Shown here: piece after piece, positions 21,801 through 32,212 of the stretch
Numbering within the stretch: position 1 is the stretch's first letter
How the letters are laid out: each line of letters opens with the position of its first letter
Assembly: GCA_039720395.1 (NCBI GenBank)
Contig: CM077824.1
Coordinates: 15,442,046-15,506,045 of the forward strand
Length of the DNA stretch: 64,000 bases
Source of the DNA: Liquidambar formosana
Lineage: Eukaryota > Streptophyta > Magnoliopsida > Saxifragales > Altingiaceae
Reading direction: 5' to 3'
Program-made: the position numbers and the translations under genes
The notes under the pieces: generated by a model
What the model was told of the DNA's origin: nothing
Seen by the model: the letters and a program-made list of their open reading frames with translations, nothing else
Databases searched by the model: none

Positions 21801-23536
21801 ATTAGAGGCCCTTGTATATCTCAAAGATCTAAATGTTTCCTTCAATAAACTACAAGGTGCTATTCCCGACGGAGGACCTTTTGCAAACTTCACCATTGAA
21901 TCTTTTATGTCAAATGATGCATTGTGTGGAGCACCTCAGTTTCAGGTCAGATTGTGTGACATTGAAAATAGAAAACACTCAAGGAAAATGAAATTGCTTC
22001 TCTTGAAATATGTTCTACCAGCTTTTGTGTCAACAATAATTGTAGTGGTTTTCATTACTCTATTGCTACGATATCAAAATAAGAGTTCAAGGATACCAGC
22101 AATTAGCGCTAATTCATCACTTCCAATGACACATAGAAGGATTACGTATCAGGAACTTCTTTATGCAACAAACTACTTTAGTGAAGACTTTTTGGTTGGG
22201 AAAGGGAGCTTGGGAATGATATATAAAGTGGTATTATCTGACGGATTGGTTGTTGCTATAAAGGTTTTCAATTTGCAATTGCAAGGAGCAATCAAGAGTT
22301 TCGATGCAGAATGTGAAGTAATGCGAAATATCCGTCATCGAAATCTTGTTAAGATAATCAGTAGTTGCTCTAAGCATGACTTTAAAGCGTTGGTGCTTGA
22401 GTACATGATGAATGGAAGCCTTGAGAAGTGTTTGTACTCTCACAACTATTGTTTAGATATGGTTCAAAGATTAAATATCATGATTGATGTGGCATCGGCA
22501 GTAGAGTACCTTCATCATGATTATTCACCTCTTGTTCTCCACTGTGACTTGAAGCCAAGCAATGTTTTGTTAGACGAAGACATGGTTGCGCATGTAGGTG
22601 ACTTTGGCATTGCAAAACTCCTGATGAGGGATGAGTCTATGGTGCAAACGAAGACTTTGGGCACAATTGGTTATATGGCACCAGGTGACCTTCCTTATTA
22701 TTTTTATACATGCTTATTATGTTTTGTTCTTACTTAATGAAGATTTTTTCAAATAGATTTCCTCTTACCTCAATAGGGACTTGCTTGTTTTTAAGGTCTT
22801 TTGATATATGATATAAATGATAGATAATCTACATTGTATCTCTCAAGCAAATTAGGAGATAGATTCACATTCAAGTTTAGTCTAATATCTATTTTTTTGT
22901 TTTTTTGTTTTTTTGGGTTCGACCTCTTGAAGGACACAGAAAGATAGATTCTATTGGTTCTGCTAGGAACATACAGATTTATTTGTGTTTAGTATCTTAT
23001 TGTCTTCCTGTTTTTCCCTTTTCTTTCGTCATTTAATTATTAAATGAACACTTCCATTAACTGGGTATTACTACACTTTTCTAATTTTCATAGAATCCTT
23101 TTCAATACTTTGCATTTTTCACAGTTTTGCTTTCAATCAAGACCTTCTTACTATTTCTCTTTTCATTTCTCAAATTAATACTAAACATTTCAAGTAGAGT
23201 ATGGCTCGGAAGGAATAGTATCCACAAAGGGCGATGTTTATAGCTATGGGATTTTGTTGATGGAAACGTTCACAAGAAAGAACCCTATAGATGATATGTT
23301 TTCTGGAGAACTGAACTTGAAGAGTTGGGTGGAGTCATTAGCTGGTGCAGTAATGGAGGTTGTGGATGCTAATCTACTAAGAAGAGAGGATGGCCATTTT
23401 GCTGCAAAAGAGAACTGTGTCTCCTCCATCATGGCTTTAGCATTGGATTGTACAGCCGAATCACCTGAAGCAGAGAATTAACATGAGAGATGTTGTAGCT
23501 AGACTCAAGAATATCAGGATCAGACTTTTGGTCTAA
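18895..23536 (+). pseudogene. LRR receptor kinase pseudogene (tandem copy 1)
   Basis: Homologous from start to stop to the intact receptor kinase at 32213-44444, with the same three-exon layout: exon 1 18895-19819, exon 2 20315-22684, exon 3 23198-23536. Signal peptide, LRR array, transmembrane segment and kinase (HCDLKPSN, GDFGIAK) are recognisable. Disablements seen by comparison are several indels after the signal peptide (stop at 19048), a frameshift near 19625, an extra base near 21143, a loss near 21391 and an extra base near 23466 that creates a TAA at 23479. Substitutions at conserved places include YKG to YKV after the glycine loop. At least five independent breaks make a functional receptor very unlikely. 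Splice borders are preserved, which points to decay after gene duplication rather than retroposition. Confidence 0.92.
19860..20052 (+). mobile_element. LINE 3'-tail in intron 1 of RLK copy 1
   Basis: The stretch ends TTAATTAATAAATTCTTTTG, then CCTATCAAAC, then about 13 A residues. This resembles a plant LINE 3' end with its poly-A tail. It accounts for a good part of the 495-bp intron 19820-20314. No coding sequence remains. Confidence 0.45.
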
Positions 23537-24140
23537 TGATCATGATGGCTTTCTGAGTAGTTCAGTTGCTTCATTTGTCAAAGTCTGATGTGTGTTTTCT
23601 CTGTTTTCATTTCTTTGGTTTTTGTCTCTGAGTTCTTGTATTGCTTCAGGTTTTAGTGTATGGGGTTCTAGGCTCTGTTGTCTTTTTTTTCTTCTTTTGC
23701 TCACTTTCGAGCTATGTTTTGTTTGCCTTTGTCAGTGTCTGCAGTTGTTGAAACTTTTTCGTTTTGGTGGGAATAAAAATGTTCTTGGCCACCAATTTTT
23801 TGAAGAACAGGAAGGATAGAATTTCACACAATGAATTCCAGTGCTATAAATTAAATGGGGTTTGCAATTTTTGATTTGATCAAATACAGAACTTTATGGC
23901 CTTGTAGCCTGTTCGCACCTAACCCTTCTTGTGAGGGGGAGGACGTGGGCTCAAGTGTAGAGCCCATGCACTTGATCCTACCAAAAAAGAGCTTTATGAC
24001 ACCCCTTGTACCTTATTTATTTTAGGAAAGGGAAATTCAACAAGTTAGATGAAGTCATTGATCTTTAGTCTTAGCTGTTCATTATAAATGAGAAACGACT
24101 GTTCATGACTCGCAGTGTAACTATCCTTGCTTTAAATCTA
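23537..24140. other. 3' flank of RLK copy 1
   Basis: The first 250 bases match the 3' flank of the intact paralogue (44445-44660), for example TCTGATGTGTGTTTTCT and TCTGAGTTCTTGT. A SINE-like stretch with a GGGCTCAAGTGTAGAGCCC palindrome ends near 23990. Confidence 0.45.
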
Positions 24141-25206
24141 GGATGGTCTAGTGGTTTGGTTGGTGTGGGATGAAAATCCACTGGATTGTTTGGGTAGAGG
24201 CACAAACCAATCCTATGATTATCATATTGCATAGTAGGACGATACATTTGTATAGATGCCCCATCGAGAATTAGAAATTCCAGCATTAATCAATTGATAA
24301 TGGAATGTGGAAACAGAGGCAGTTCGGTAAGAATATTTCCACGATCATTCTGGAAATTTCTACGATCTTTGTGTCAGACTCGTGTAGAAACAGAGGCAGT
24401 TTGGTAAGAGTATTCGATCCTCATTAGAGGGAAAAATGAGGATCAAATTCAAAGGGAATGAAGTTGATATGGGACACTCTCTCTCTTCCTCTCTCAAATT
24501 TGGGAATAAGACTCGTATTGTTATCTTATTTCAAGTTACTTTTTGGTAAAATGGACGCCTAATCATTCCAAAGTGTGCAATTCCTAGCACACTGATGAAG
24601 ACTGGAGGTAGTAACCAAAAATCAATGGTGGCCGCAATATTTTCTGCCATCCAGTGAAGATAAGCTCAAAGTACCAAAGTGTCCACTATCAGAATTGGAG
24701 CTGAATTTGGGGTTGAAGGTGGAAATGGAGATTCTGTCAATGTCTTCTGCAATTCCAATTCAACCTCAGCAAGCCCACCTTCGCACCTTTGGTCACCATC
24801 GGACCATAAAATTTATCTCCGAAAGAATACATTTCCCTTTCCAATATCTTAACATTGACTGTGACATTCATTTCCAAATCTTCAATCATTTGCACTCATG
24901 GCGACATATGAAATCCCAATAATACTGTGAAATTTACGGTGAGAATTTTTGTTAATGCATTCGAAAGAAACAGAAACGCTGATCATGTGCCTTGTGAAGA
25001 AGTTGCCTTGGTGGATACCGATGGATGAGAACTGGAAAAGTCTAATCCAAACTTGTTATGGGCTTCACCCTTCGGAACATATATCAGTTTCAAAGACTTG
25101 TTGTGGAAGAACTAAATTACAAATGCCCCACATCCCCAATCACTTGGAAATTTGACAAGCTTGGAATCCTTGCCCTATCTTCGAAGAACATTGTTTGGAT
25201 TCCCAT
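24141..25206. other. Decayed DNA with remnants of block R
   Basis: The part from about 24860 to 25200 matches the 5' part of block R (24.9 kb versus 47.0 and 50.3 kb), for example ATGAAATC(C/T)CCA and AATCACTTGGAAATTTGACA followed by AGCTTGGAATCC. On the minus strand a short peptide of the type DLE(M/V)(N/K)(V/L)TVN recurs here and near 50.25 kb, hinting at a dead gene of unknown identity. Confidence 0.35.
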
Positions 25207-25223
25207 GTCCATACGAAAACCTT

Positions 25224-25653
25224 AAGATTAAGATTCAACTTTCAATTTAGCCAGATTATTTGAGTAAGATGAACTTTCAATTTAGCTATATTTTTTGTAA
25301 AGGTAATGTTGTGGCTGACAAATGTGCTAATATGAGATTAAGATTCAATAGTTTTCAGTGGTGGTGGTCTACCCTCAAGGAAATTATGTTTTTCCTTCAA
25401 CATGACTCTTGTTGTTTGCCTTCTTATAGATTTAGACCTTAGAAGTTTTTTATTTATTTTTCTCTTGTGAGTCTTGGCATATGACCAAAGCTTTAATCTT
25501 TTCTTTTTTATCTTATCTTGTACTCTTTCTTTTATTAATAAATTCTGGGTGAATAGCACATGATTTATAACTCTCAGGTGCCAACCTAGTTCGGATGTTG
25601 GGTTGTTATGCTTGAAGCTCTTTAATTTTATTCAAAAAAAAAAAAAAAGAAAA
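25224..25653 (+). mobile_element. 5'-truncated LINE with target duplication
   Basis: The 430-bp insert ends in an A-rich tail (25634-25653) and is flanked by GTCCATACGAAAACCTT (25207-25223) and GTCCATACAAAAACCTT (25654-25670), a 17-bp duplication with one mismatch. It encodes the C-terminal end of a LINE RNase H domain: SYIFCKGNVVADKCANM and FQWWWSTLKEI, followed by LPSYRF. The 3' untranslated part shares CACATGATT, GCCAACCTAGT and TGGGTTG with the LINE at 50.37-56.05 kb. Confidence 0.88.
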
Positions 25654-25710
25654 GTCCATACAAAAACCTTTATATTGTTGAGATATCTAAATTTTTCTTC
25701 CTATGCTCCT

Positions 25711-25883
25711 GTAGGGTTGGTGGAACAGTCAGACTTTAAGTGTGCTTCTTAGGGTCATCGTTTCGACTCCTTTGGAAAGATCGCTGCTTGTGCAAGTATA
25801 GAGCATCTCACATGGGTTGTTAGTAGAATAAGTGGGAGTAAGTTTAGGACACCCCTAATCGTTAATAAAAATTTTAAAAAAAA
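25711..25883 (+). mobile_element. tRNA-derived SINE
   Basis: A-box-like TAGGGTTGGTGG near 25712 and B-box-like GTTTCGACTCC at 25760-25770 are at pol III promoter spacing. The sequence ends in an A-rich tail (ATTTTAAAAAAAAG). The tRNA of origin was not determined. Confidence 0.6.
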
Positions 25884-25923
25884 GTTTATTCATATATATC
25901 TATATATCAATATATAGGATGAT

Positions 25924-26085
25924 GATCAGGTAAGCATGTGTTGATATAACTTATATCAACACCTGCATTGGGGGTTGTACCTCGTGCATTAGTGGGTTAA
26001 GGAGCATATTAGGCCAATGCAAGGGGGTACAACCCCTAATGCATGGTGTTGATATAACTTATATCAACACGTGCTGACCTGATCA
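25924..26085. mobile_element. Foldback element with nested palindromes, copy 1
   Basis: The outer arms are GATCAGGTAAGCATGTG and CACGTGCTGACCTGATC. Each arm contains a smaller palindrome of the form GTTGATATAA-C-TTATATCAAC, and the arms also share GGGGTTGTACC / GGTACAACCCC. The structure can fold into a branched cruciform. Confidence 0.75.
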
Positions 26086-26090
26086 GAACT

Positions 26091-26095
<5 letters not shown>

Positions 26096-26127
<32 letters not shown>
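26096..26127. repeat. (TA)n microsatellite
   Basis: About 16 TA units between the two foldback copies. Confidence 0.85.
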
Positions 26128-26129
<2 letters not shown>

Positions 26130-26130
<1 letters not shown>

Positions 26131-26286
26131 GATCCTGATGAGGTCAGCATGTGTTGGTATAAGTTATATCAGTTCCATGCATTGGGGGTTGTATAATGTT
26201 CAATAGCCCAATGTACCCCGTAATCTATTATGCATGAGGTACAATCCTAATGTGGGTGTTGATATAAGTAATATCAGCAAGTGTTG
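26130..26286. mobile_element. Foldback element, diverged copy 2
   Basis: Same organisation as the element at 25924-26085 (AGGTCAGCATGTGTTG, GGGGGTTGTA, then AGGTACAATCCTAATG and GTGTTGATATAA), but with more mismatches between the arms. Confidence 0.65.
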
Positions 26287-26947
26287 GAAAATTCATTTAA
26301 AGACTATGCTGTTAACAATTATACAATTAAATAGATTGTCAAATTAACAATATGCTTGAACAAAAGTCAAATCTATTAAAATTGACACAAAAAAATTGGA
26401 ATAAAATGTAGAAAACATAACCTGGACAATCAATGGTGCAGCATTCGTTGTCCTAAAGTCTCATACACCTCCCCACATCGGTATTGGCAGTCATATACAG
26501 TTCCAATATACAACCCAGTTCCTCTCAGGTTACTTGATTCGTAGTGCACGTCTACAATAGACATAGGTGCCAAGAACTGTCTAATTAAATTGCCCATAGA
26601 AAATAAGAAAAATAGTAGAAATGAAAAATAAGATAATAGAAGAGATGGAGAAGAACAAACTAATAGATGAATGTAGAGAGAGAGACTCTAATATGATTGC
26701 AACTTTTGGTTTTATAAGCTCCAAGTATACCTACACCAAAAGTTCAATCAAAGGAAGAATTTAATGCATTTAATTTTATGGTTTATACATTAACATAAAA
26801 TGGTAATAAACATTATTACAAAATGGTAACCTCTGTAAAACTAAAAAAATAAATGTCCAAAAATAAAGTTTTGTAACTTTCTCATAATAAAATTCTTGAA
26901 TTTACAACAGTCCCCCACAAGCTTCTTCAAAACTTTAAAAACAAAGG

Positions 26948-27008
<61 letters not shown>

Positions 27009-27845
27009 TGATTAATAAAATTATTTGAACATGCAATTGTGTACCGTGCAATGGGCGTAGGAGTCTTTCATACTTTAGCCTATATTTAGTATTAACAATC
27101 TCCTTCTAAAGGAATCATAGTGAATTAGGTCTTGAACTAGATCCATTTGACCAAAATTCAACTATCATACACACACATTTAGCATGGGTTAGAATGATTA
27201 AAAGTCATGTGCTTGATCTTAATTCTCATGAGAGTTTCTGAAGAACAGCTCTATTACATTCTCATAGTTGCGGCTTCACAACAGCTCTCACTTAGATGAG
27301 TCCTTCGAGGATATATGTGAGAAGTATCTCGCGGATAATGTTTAAACCATTTTTTAACGTCACACATCATCAACATTATGTCATAAGATGGGTCGGATAA
27401 TTTTTATGCACGTGTATACTTATAAAAAGTGCTAAAATTTGAGTTATGCAATACGAAGTATTCTTACCCATTGAGCCTCCTTCAAAGGATCTATCACAAA
27501 GGTTAGATTACCTCCCTAGAATTGGCTAGATTTGATTTAATTTAAAATTGGTTAAAGTTGAAAGTTGATTTGATTCGCTGTAACTTTTGAATTGGATTCA
27601 ATTGAAATTGGTTCAATTTGTTTTAATCTTTGAATTGGTTTGAATTAAAGAATTGGTTAGACTTATTTTATTTTGGGACGGAATTAAATCAATTAAAATA
27701 AACAATTAAATTAAAAACAAATAAGTTAATTAAGATTAACTTATGTTTGATTAACTTATGTTCGTTAAACTTTGAATTAATTAATGAGTAGGATTGATTT
27801 GAGTCACCTAAATTACATTGGCTAGTGTGTTGAACTAAATTAAAG
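26287..27845. other. Intergenic, AT-rich, with long (AT)n
   Basis: It holds an (AT)n run of about 27 units at 26949-27002 and a degenerate AATTGGTT-rich stretch at 27520-27680. No gene is recognised. Confidence 0.45.
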
Positions 27846-28290
27846 TAAAATATTATAAAACTCTTTCCAAATATTATAAATGGCGGCGGCCCAGGCAAGT
27901 TTCTTGATGGTGGAGCCAAAAGATTTTCCCTTAAGAGAAGAGATGGCCCAATAATATTCAATCAGCCAAGTTCGAGGACGACGCCTTATGCAGCGTAGGG
28001 AGAGGATTCTTTCCCAGATGGAGGCAGTCACTCGGCATTCAAAGAAGAGGTGGTTCCTATCTTCATCCCTCGATTGGCAGAAAATGCATTTCACACAATT
28101 AGAGAAGCCCCACGAAACAATTTTATTTTGAGACGATTTCGGATAGTTAACCAAAGGATGAAAGCATGCTTTTTCATCGCTTTGGGAAACCAGACTAGAA
28201 TATCCTATTCGATCGAGACAAGGGAGAGTGCCTCTAATTGCATTCCAAGTAGAAGAAACAATAAACCACAAGGAGAGGAGGCCCATAGGA
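27846..28290 (-). pseudogene. LINE fragment with zf-RVT domain
   Basis: On the minus strand the sequence encodes the zinc-binding region found at the end of plant LINE reverse transcriptases: CVKCIFCQSRDEDRNHLFF with its C-x2-C...H...C pattern, then WERIL and AWAAAIYNIWKE. The upstream part (VWFPKAMKKHAFILWLTIRN) lies in a different frame, so at least one frameshift separates them. The reverse-transcriptase and endonuclease parts are missing. Confidence 0.85.
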
Positions 28291-28307
28291 CCTTATCTTT
28301 CATAAGC

Positions 28308-28468
28308 TGCATTTGGTTTGAGGGAATGGAATGGAATAGGAGTGAAAATGGAATGAAGTGGGAATGGGAATGAGAATGGGTTTGGGAAGGAATGACTATT
28401 CTCTCATTGGAGGGAATAGAACCCTACAAGAGAATAGCCATTCCATTCCCTTTTGCAACCAAACACTC
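28308..28468. mobile_element. Short MITE
   Basis: The inverted ends are CATTTGGTTTGAGGGAATGG and CCATTCCCTTTTGCAACCAA, separated by about 110 bp. No certain target duplication was identified. It lies directly beside the LINE fragment. Confidence 0.6.
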
Positions 28469-28578
28469 ATTTTTTTTTTTTGGAGAATGGAATCACCGTT
28501 TCATTCCCTCCCTCCTTCCTTTATAACAAACATAGCCCTAGATGGGTCAGATCGAGGCACATATGAGAAGGCATCCTT

Positions 28579-28931
28579 GATTCAATACTCTCTGGAGTTA
28601 AAATTGGAGATCAGTTCCATCTATCACCACAGATGACAGGCAGTTCTATCTCCCTATTTTATTATTATTATTATTATTATTTTTTCCTTCTCTCTATTTC
28701 TATGTCATTTCTCTTTCTCTCTCTACCAGTCCCATACTATCTGGAGTCAAAATTGGAGGTCAGTTCATCTATCACAGCCTCACTATTTCCACCTATCACC
28801 ACAGATGACAGCCAGCTCCATCTCCCCCCCCCCCTTTTTTTCTCTCTATTTCTATATTATATATCTCACTATTAATTTCTCTTTCTCTCTCTTGCTTTTC
28901 TTTGATCTCCTTTCTTCCTTCCCTTTCTTTC

Positions 28932-28964
<33 letters not shown>

Positions 28965-28990
28965 TCTATTTCCTCTCTACCAAGAAGAAC
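28579..28990 (+). repeat. Duplicated units rich in CT tracts
   Basis: Units beginning CTGGAGT(T/C)AAAATTGGAG and containing ATCACCACAGATGACAG occur near 28590 and 28741, and a third copy near 30190. Each is followed by a pyrimidine-rich tract and TTTCTATGTCA-like text. They look like copies of one sequence separated by later insertions. Confidence 0.65.
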
Positions 28991-29102
28991 TTCTATGTAA
29001 CTGTGATACGGGCCACGTCGTTCCAACCTGAACCACTGTCAAAACCCTCTGATTGCATTCTAAGCAAAAGAAACAGTAAAACCACAAGAAAGAGAGGAGA
29101 AA

Positions 29103-29926
29103 ACCTTCCATGTAATTGTGACACGGTTGATGTGGTGTCACAGACCTATAGGGATCAAGCAAAATGGGATTGTCAAAGTATTTTTTGACCCTACAATTAG
29201 GGATGGCAATTTCGCCCCGATCCATAGGGTCCCGACTCGATCCATACCTAAATGGGCGGGTATTTTTTATTTTTTTTCGGGTATCGGGTCGGGTATGGGT
29301 ATAAATTTTTAAAAAATTTCGGGTACGGGTCGGGTATGGATCCCAACAAGGAAAACCCCGAAGACCCGACCCAACCCGCTATATTTACAACATATATATA
29401 TTTTTTACAATAAAATATAAATACCTACTTAAACCTATTTTGATATAGGCTTATGGAGTCCATTCGAAGGCTCATTATATATTTTTATTATTTTTTAATC
29501 TTTATGTTTGTGTATAATATTTGTGTGATCATATTAGTTGTGATTTTATTTGAACAAGATCATATTAATTAAGTGCTAAAAACATTTATAAGCTTGGTAT
29601 ATAATTATATGAATAACATGCAATAGGTGTAAGTAACAAAAAAAATGGAATTTGGGGAAAAAAAATCCTCACAACAGGGCGGTCGGGTATGGGCGGGTTG
29701 GGCATGGGTAGTCCAATAAAATAGTGGATCGGGGATGGGGGTTAATTGTTCATACCCATCGGGTATCGGGTCGGGCATGGGTATAAGAGATTAAATGTCG
29801 GGTCGGGTATGGGGTAGTGCCGACCCGCATCCGACCCGACCCATTGCCATCCCTACCTACAATCCCACTTTACTTGATCCTTATTGGCCCATGACATCAT
29901 GTGCCCGTGTCACAGTCACATGGAAG
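29103..29926. mobile_element. Foldback element split by a hAT insertion
   Basis: The left arm (29103-29190: CTTCCATGTAATTGTGACAC, GGGATCAAGCAAAATGGGAT) and right arm (29864-29926: ACTTGATCC, GTGTCACAGTCACATGGAAG) are inverted repeats of each other, related to the intact foldback at 30019-30169. They are separated by the hAT element 29198-29855. Confidence 0.75.
29198..29855. mobile_element. hAT-type non-autonomous element
   Basis: The 658-bp element has ends TAGGGATGGCAAT and ATTGCCATCCCTA. It is flanked by a perfect 8-bp duplication CCTACAAT at 29190-29197 and 29856-29863. Subterminal regions are rich in GGGTCGGGTATGGG and its complement. No transposase is encoded. Confidence 0.95.
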
Positions 29927-30018
29927 ACTCACTCGAAGGAGAGGGCCTAGAGGACCTTATCTTCCTTAGATGGGTAAGCCAAAGGGATGGACGGAAAGGG
30001 TTACCCAATTCAGGCAAA

Positions 30019-30169
30019 AACTTCCATGTAATTGTGATATGGCCAGGTGGTATCACCAGCCAATCACATGCAAGCAAAGTGGGACTAACAAGTACACTGA
30101 TTTTTCCACACTGCTTGAATGTGATTGGCTGGTGATACCACTTGGCCATATCACAGTTACATGGAAGTT
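30019..30169. mobile_element. Foldback element with near-perfect 64-bp arms
   Basis: The arms start AACTTCCATGTAATTGTGAT and end ATCACAGTTACATGGAAGTT, with few mismatches over about 64 bases and a loop of about 23 bases. An RNA copy would be a long hairpin suitable for small-RNA processing. Confidence 0.8.
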
Positions 30170-30189
30170 CTACTCCCCAATTCAATACT

Positions 30190-30390
30190 CTGGAGTCAAA
30201 ATTGGAGGTCAGTTCCTTCTATCACATAGATGACAGCCTCCCTATTTCTATCTATCACCACAGATGACAGCCAGTTCCATCTTCTTTTTTTTTTCCCCTT
30301 CTCTTTATTTCTATGTCACTATTTCTCTCTCTCTCTACTAGTCCCTTTCTTCTTTCCCCTTCTTTCCTTTTCTCTCTCTACCGTCTCAAT
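30190..30390 (+). repeat. Third copy of the CT-rich unit
   Basis: Begins CTGGAGTCAAAATTGGAGGT, contains ATCACCACAGATGACAGCC and continues into a pyrimidine tract, as at 28.6 and 28.74 kb. Confidence 0.6.
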
Positions 30391-30393
30391 TTA

Positions 30394-30762
30394 GAGCATC
30401 TCCGAGGCTATTAGTTAATTTTTTACTACTTTAGCTAGCAAAATGACATTTAAAAGAAAAAAAAATAACTAGCTATCCAAATCAGTATTCCAAGGTAACT
30501 AGTTATATTTTTGAGCTATTTCAAAAATTTTATTAATAATATTTATTTTTTTAATCATTTGGTGGAGAAGTAAAGAGGTTGGGGATGATGCGTAAAGAGA
30601 TGAAAAGTGTTACTTTTTTAAAACTAAAAATAATTTAACTAACGAACATTCACTAACTAAATGTGATTAGCCGAAATGATAATAGCTAAGGAGAAAAAAA
30701 AAAGTGATTTGATTAGTTAAAATAACCAAGGGGTTGGATAACTAACCCTCTTGAAGATGCAC
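30394..30762. mobile_element. MITE with GAGCATCTCC-type ends
   Basis: The left end GAGCATCTCCGAGGCTATTAG is mirrored by CTAACCCTCTTGAAGATGCAC at the right end. The interior keeps imperfect symmetry (TTAGTTAATTTTT against TTGATTAGTTAAAATAA). Confidence 0.65.
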
Positions 30763-31992
30763 TTAAACCGCTATCAAAACCCCTTTTCTTACTCTTCTTT
30801 TTTTATTCCTTTCTCTCTTCCTATCCGTTTCCCCCTCTTTCTGTTCGTCTTTTTCTCCCCCCTTTCTCTTCTATCCCACTTTCTCTTTATTTCACTTTCT
30901 CCATCCTTCTCTCTTTTCCTTTTTATCTTTATTTCCTGTCCGTTACCCTTTTCTATTTTCTTTTTCTATCTGTTACCCTTTCTTCTCCCGTTTCCCATTG
31001 TTGTTCCCACTCCATTTTTTTTGTTTTGTTTTGTTTTTTTCCTCCCATTTCTCATTGTTGTTCCCACTCTTTTTTATGGGTTTTTTTAACGTATTGCCTA
31101 AAAACACATGTTAAACCGTATGTAATAAAACAATCATTACATGAAATATTATAAAAGTACTCATAAAAAATTATTTAAGTTGCTTAGAAAAAATACACGT
31201 AAAAAAAATGTGTTTATGTGACAGGTCTGTATTGGATTGACCAATTGACCCACTTTTAAAATCAACCACTAAACACTAGGGTCTTGAATTCCTCGACCGA
31301 TTGACCCACTTTCAAAGTCCACCACTAAACCATCACATAACACTATAATAGTAGGGTCTTGAATACCATCAATTACACCAACCATCTACATATATATTTG
31401 AGACCAATACGTATAATTAATTCCCACTGAAACATATACTAAAAAAATAGTGCACGCAGTGCATTTTGATGGGGAAAAAAAATGGAAATTAACCAGTGTT
31501 CAACAAGATAATTCTACAATAAACAAAAATAAATAAAATATATACTAAAAAATTGTCCTAAAAATTATTGAAAAAAAAAAGGAAAGATAAAAACAAAACA
31601 AATGTTAAAGAGAAAATAGCAGATGTCTTAGATCTCATAACATCTCTATATCTATATCTATACTATCTATAAAAATTTGTATTTTAGAAAAAATTTTGAT
31701 TAACCATTACACCCTTATTTTTAATTTTAAATACTTATTTGCCCCCATATTTAACCAATTAATTAAAAATGTTTATTTTTCAACAAAAAAGAAGGAAAAA
31801 AACAAAAGGAGAAAGAAAGATAATGACGTTCACTGCTTGAATTCTACACAGTCTCTATTACTATGCATTTCCCCTAACCAACTTCAAACCATGATTCGTA
31901 ACCATGAAAAGAATTTTGACCTATTGTGTTGAGCATCCATTCTAATGACTTAAATCAATAAAAAATAAACAAATAATTAGATTTTCATGTTA

Positions 31993-32033
<41 letters not shown>

Positions 32034-32160
32034 ATTTATGAATTTTCATATATCTTTATTATTAAAATATTATTTACGTGTAACGCACATTTGCTCATAT
32101 CTAGTATATACACAGAGCTATTGGAAGATAATCATCTATATATATAACGTACCCTACCTT
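30763..32160. other. Upstream region of the intact receptor kinase
   Basis: Contains a long pyrimidine-rich tract (30790-31060), a half copy of the 6949-7164 MITE family (about 31085-31203), a short duplication around ATTGACCCACTTT (31235-31370) and an (AT)n run at 31996-32028. No gene is recognised. Confidence 0.5.
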
Positions 32161-32166
32161 CTATTC

Positions 32167-32209
32167 TATAAATCTAATACTCTCATCTCTCTCTCTCTCT
32201 CTCTCTCAT
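32167..32209 (+). promoter_or_regulatory. TATA-like box and CT-repeat leader of RLK copy 2
   Basis: TATAAA lies 46 bases before the start codon and is followed by a (CT)n tract at about 32184-32208. The arrangement is the same in the pseudogene copy, which suggests it belongs to the ancestral promoter and leader. Confidence 0.5.
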
Positions 32210-32212
32210 TCA

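Noticed and set aside
24141..24190. Possible tRNA or SINE A-box (TGGTCTAGTGG)
   Set aside because: No B-box at the right distance and no cloverleaf could be found.
28796..29026. Arg/Glu-rich open frame
   Set aside because: It is a translation of a CT/GA-rich low-complexity tract.
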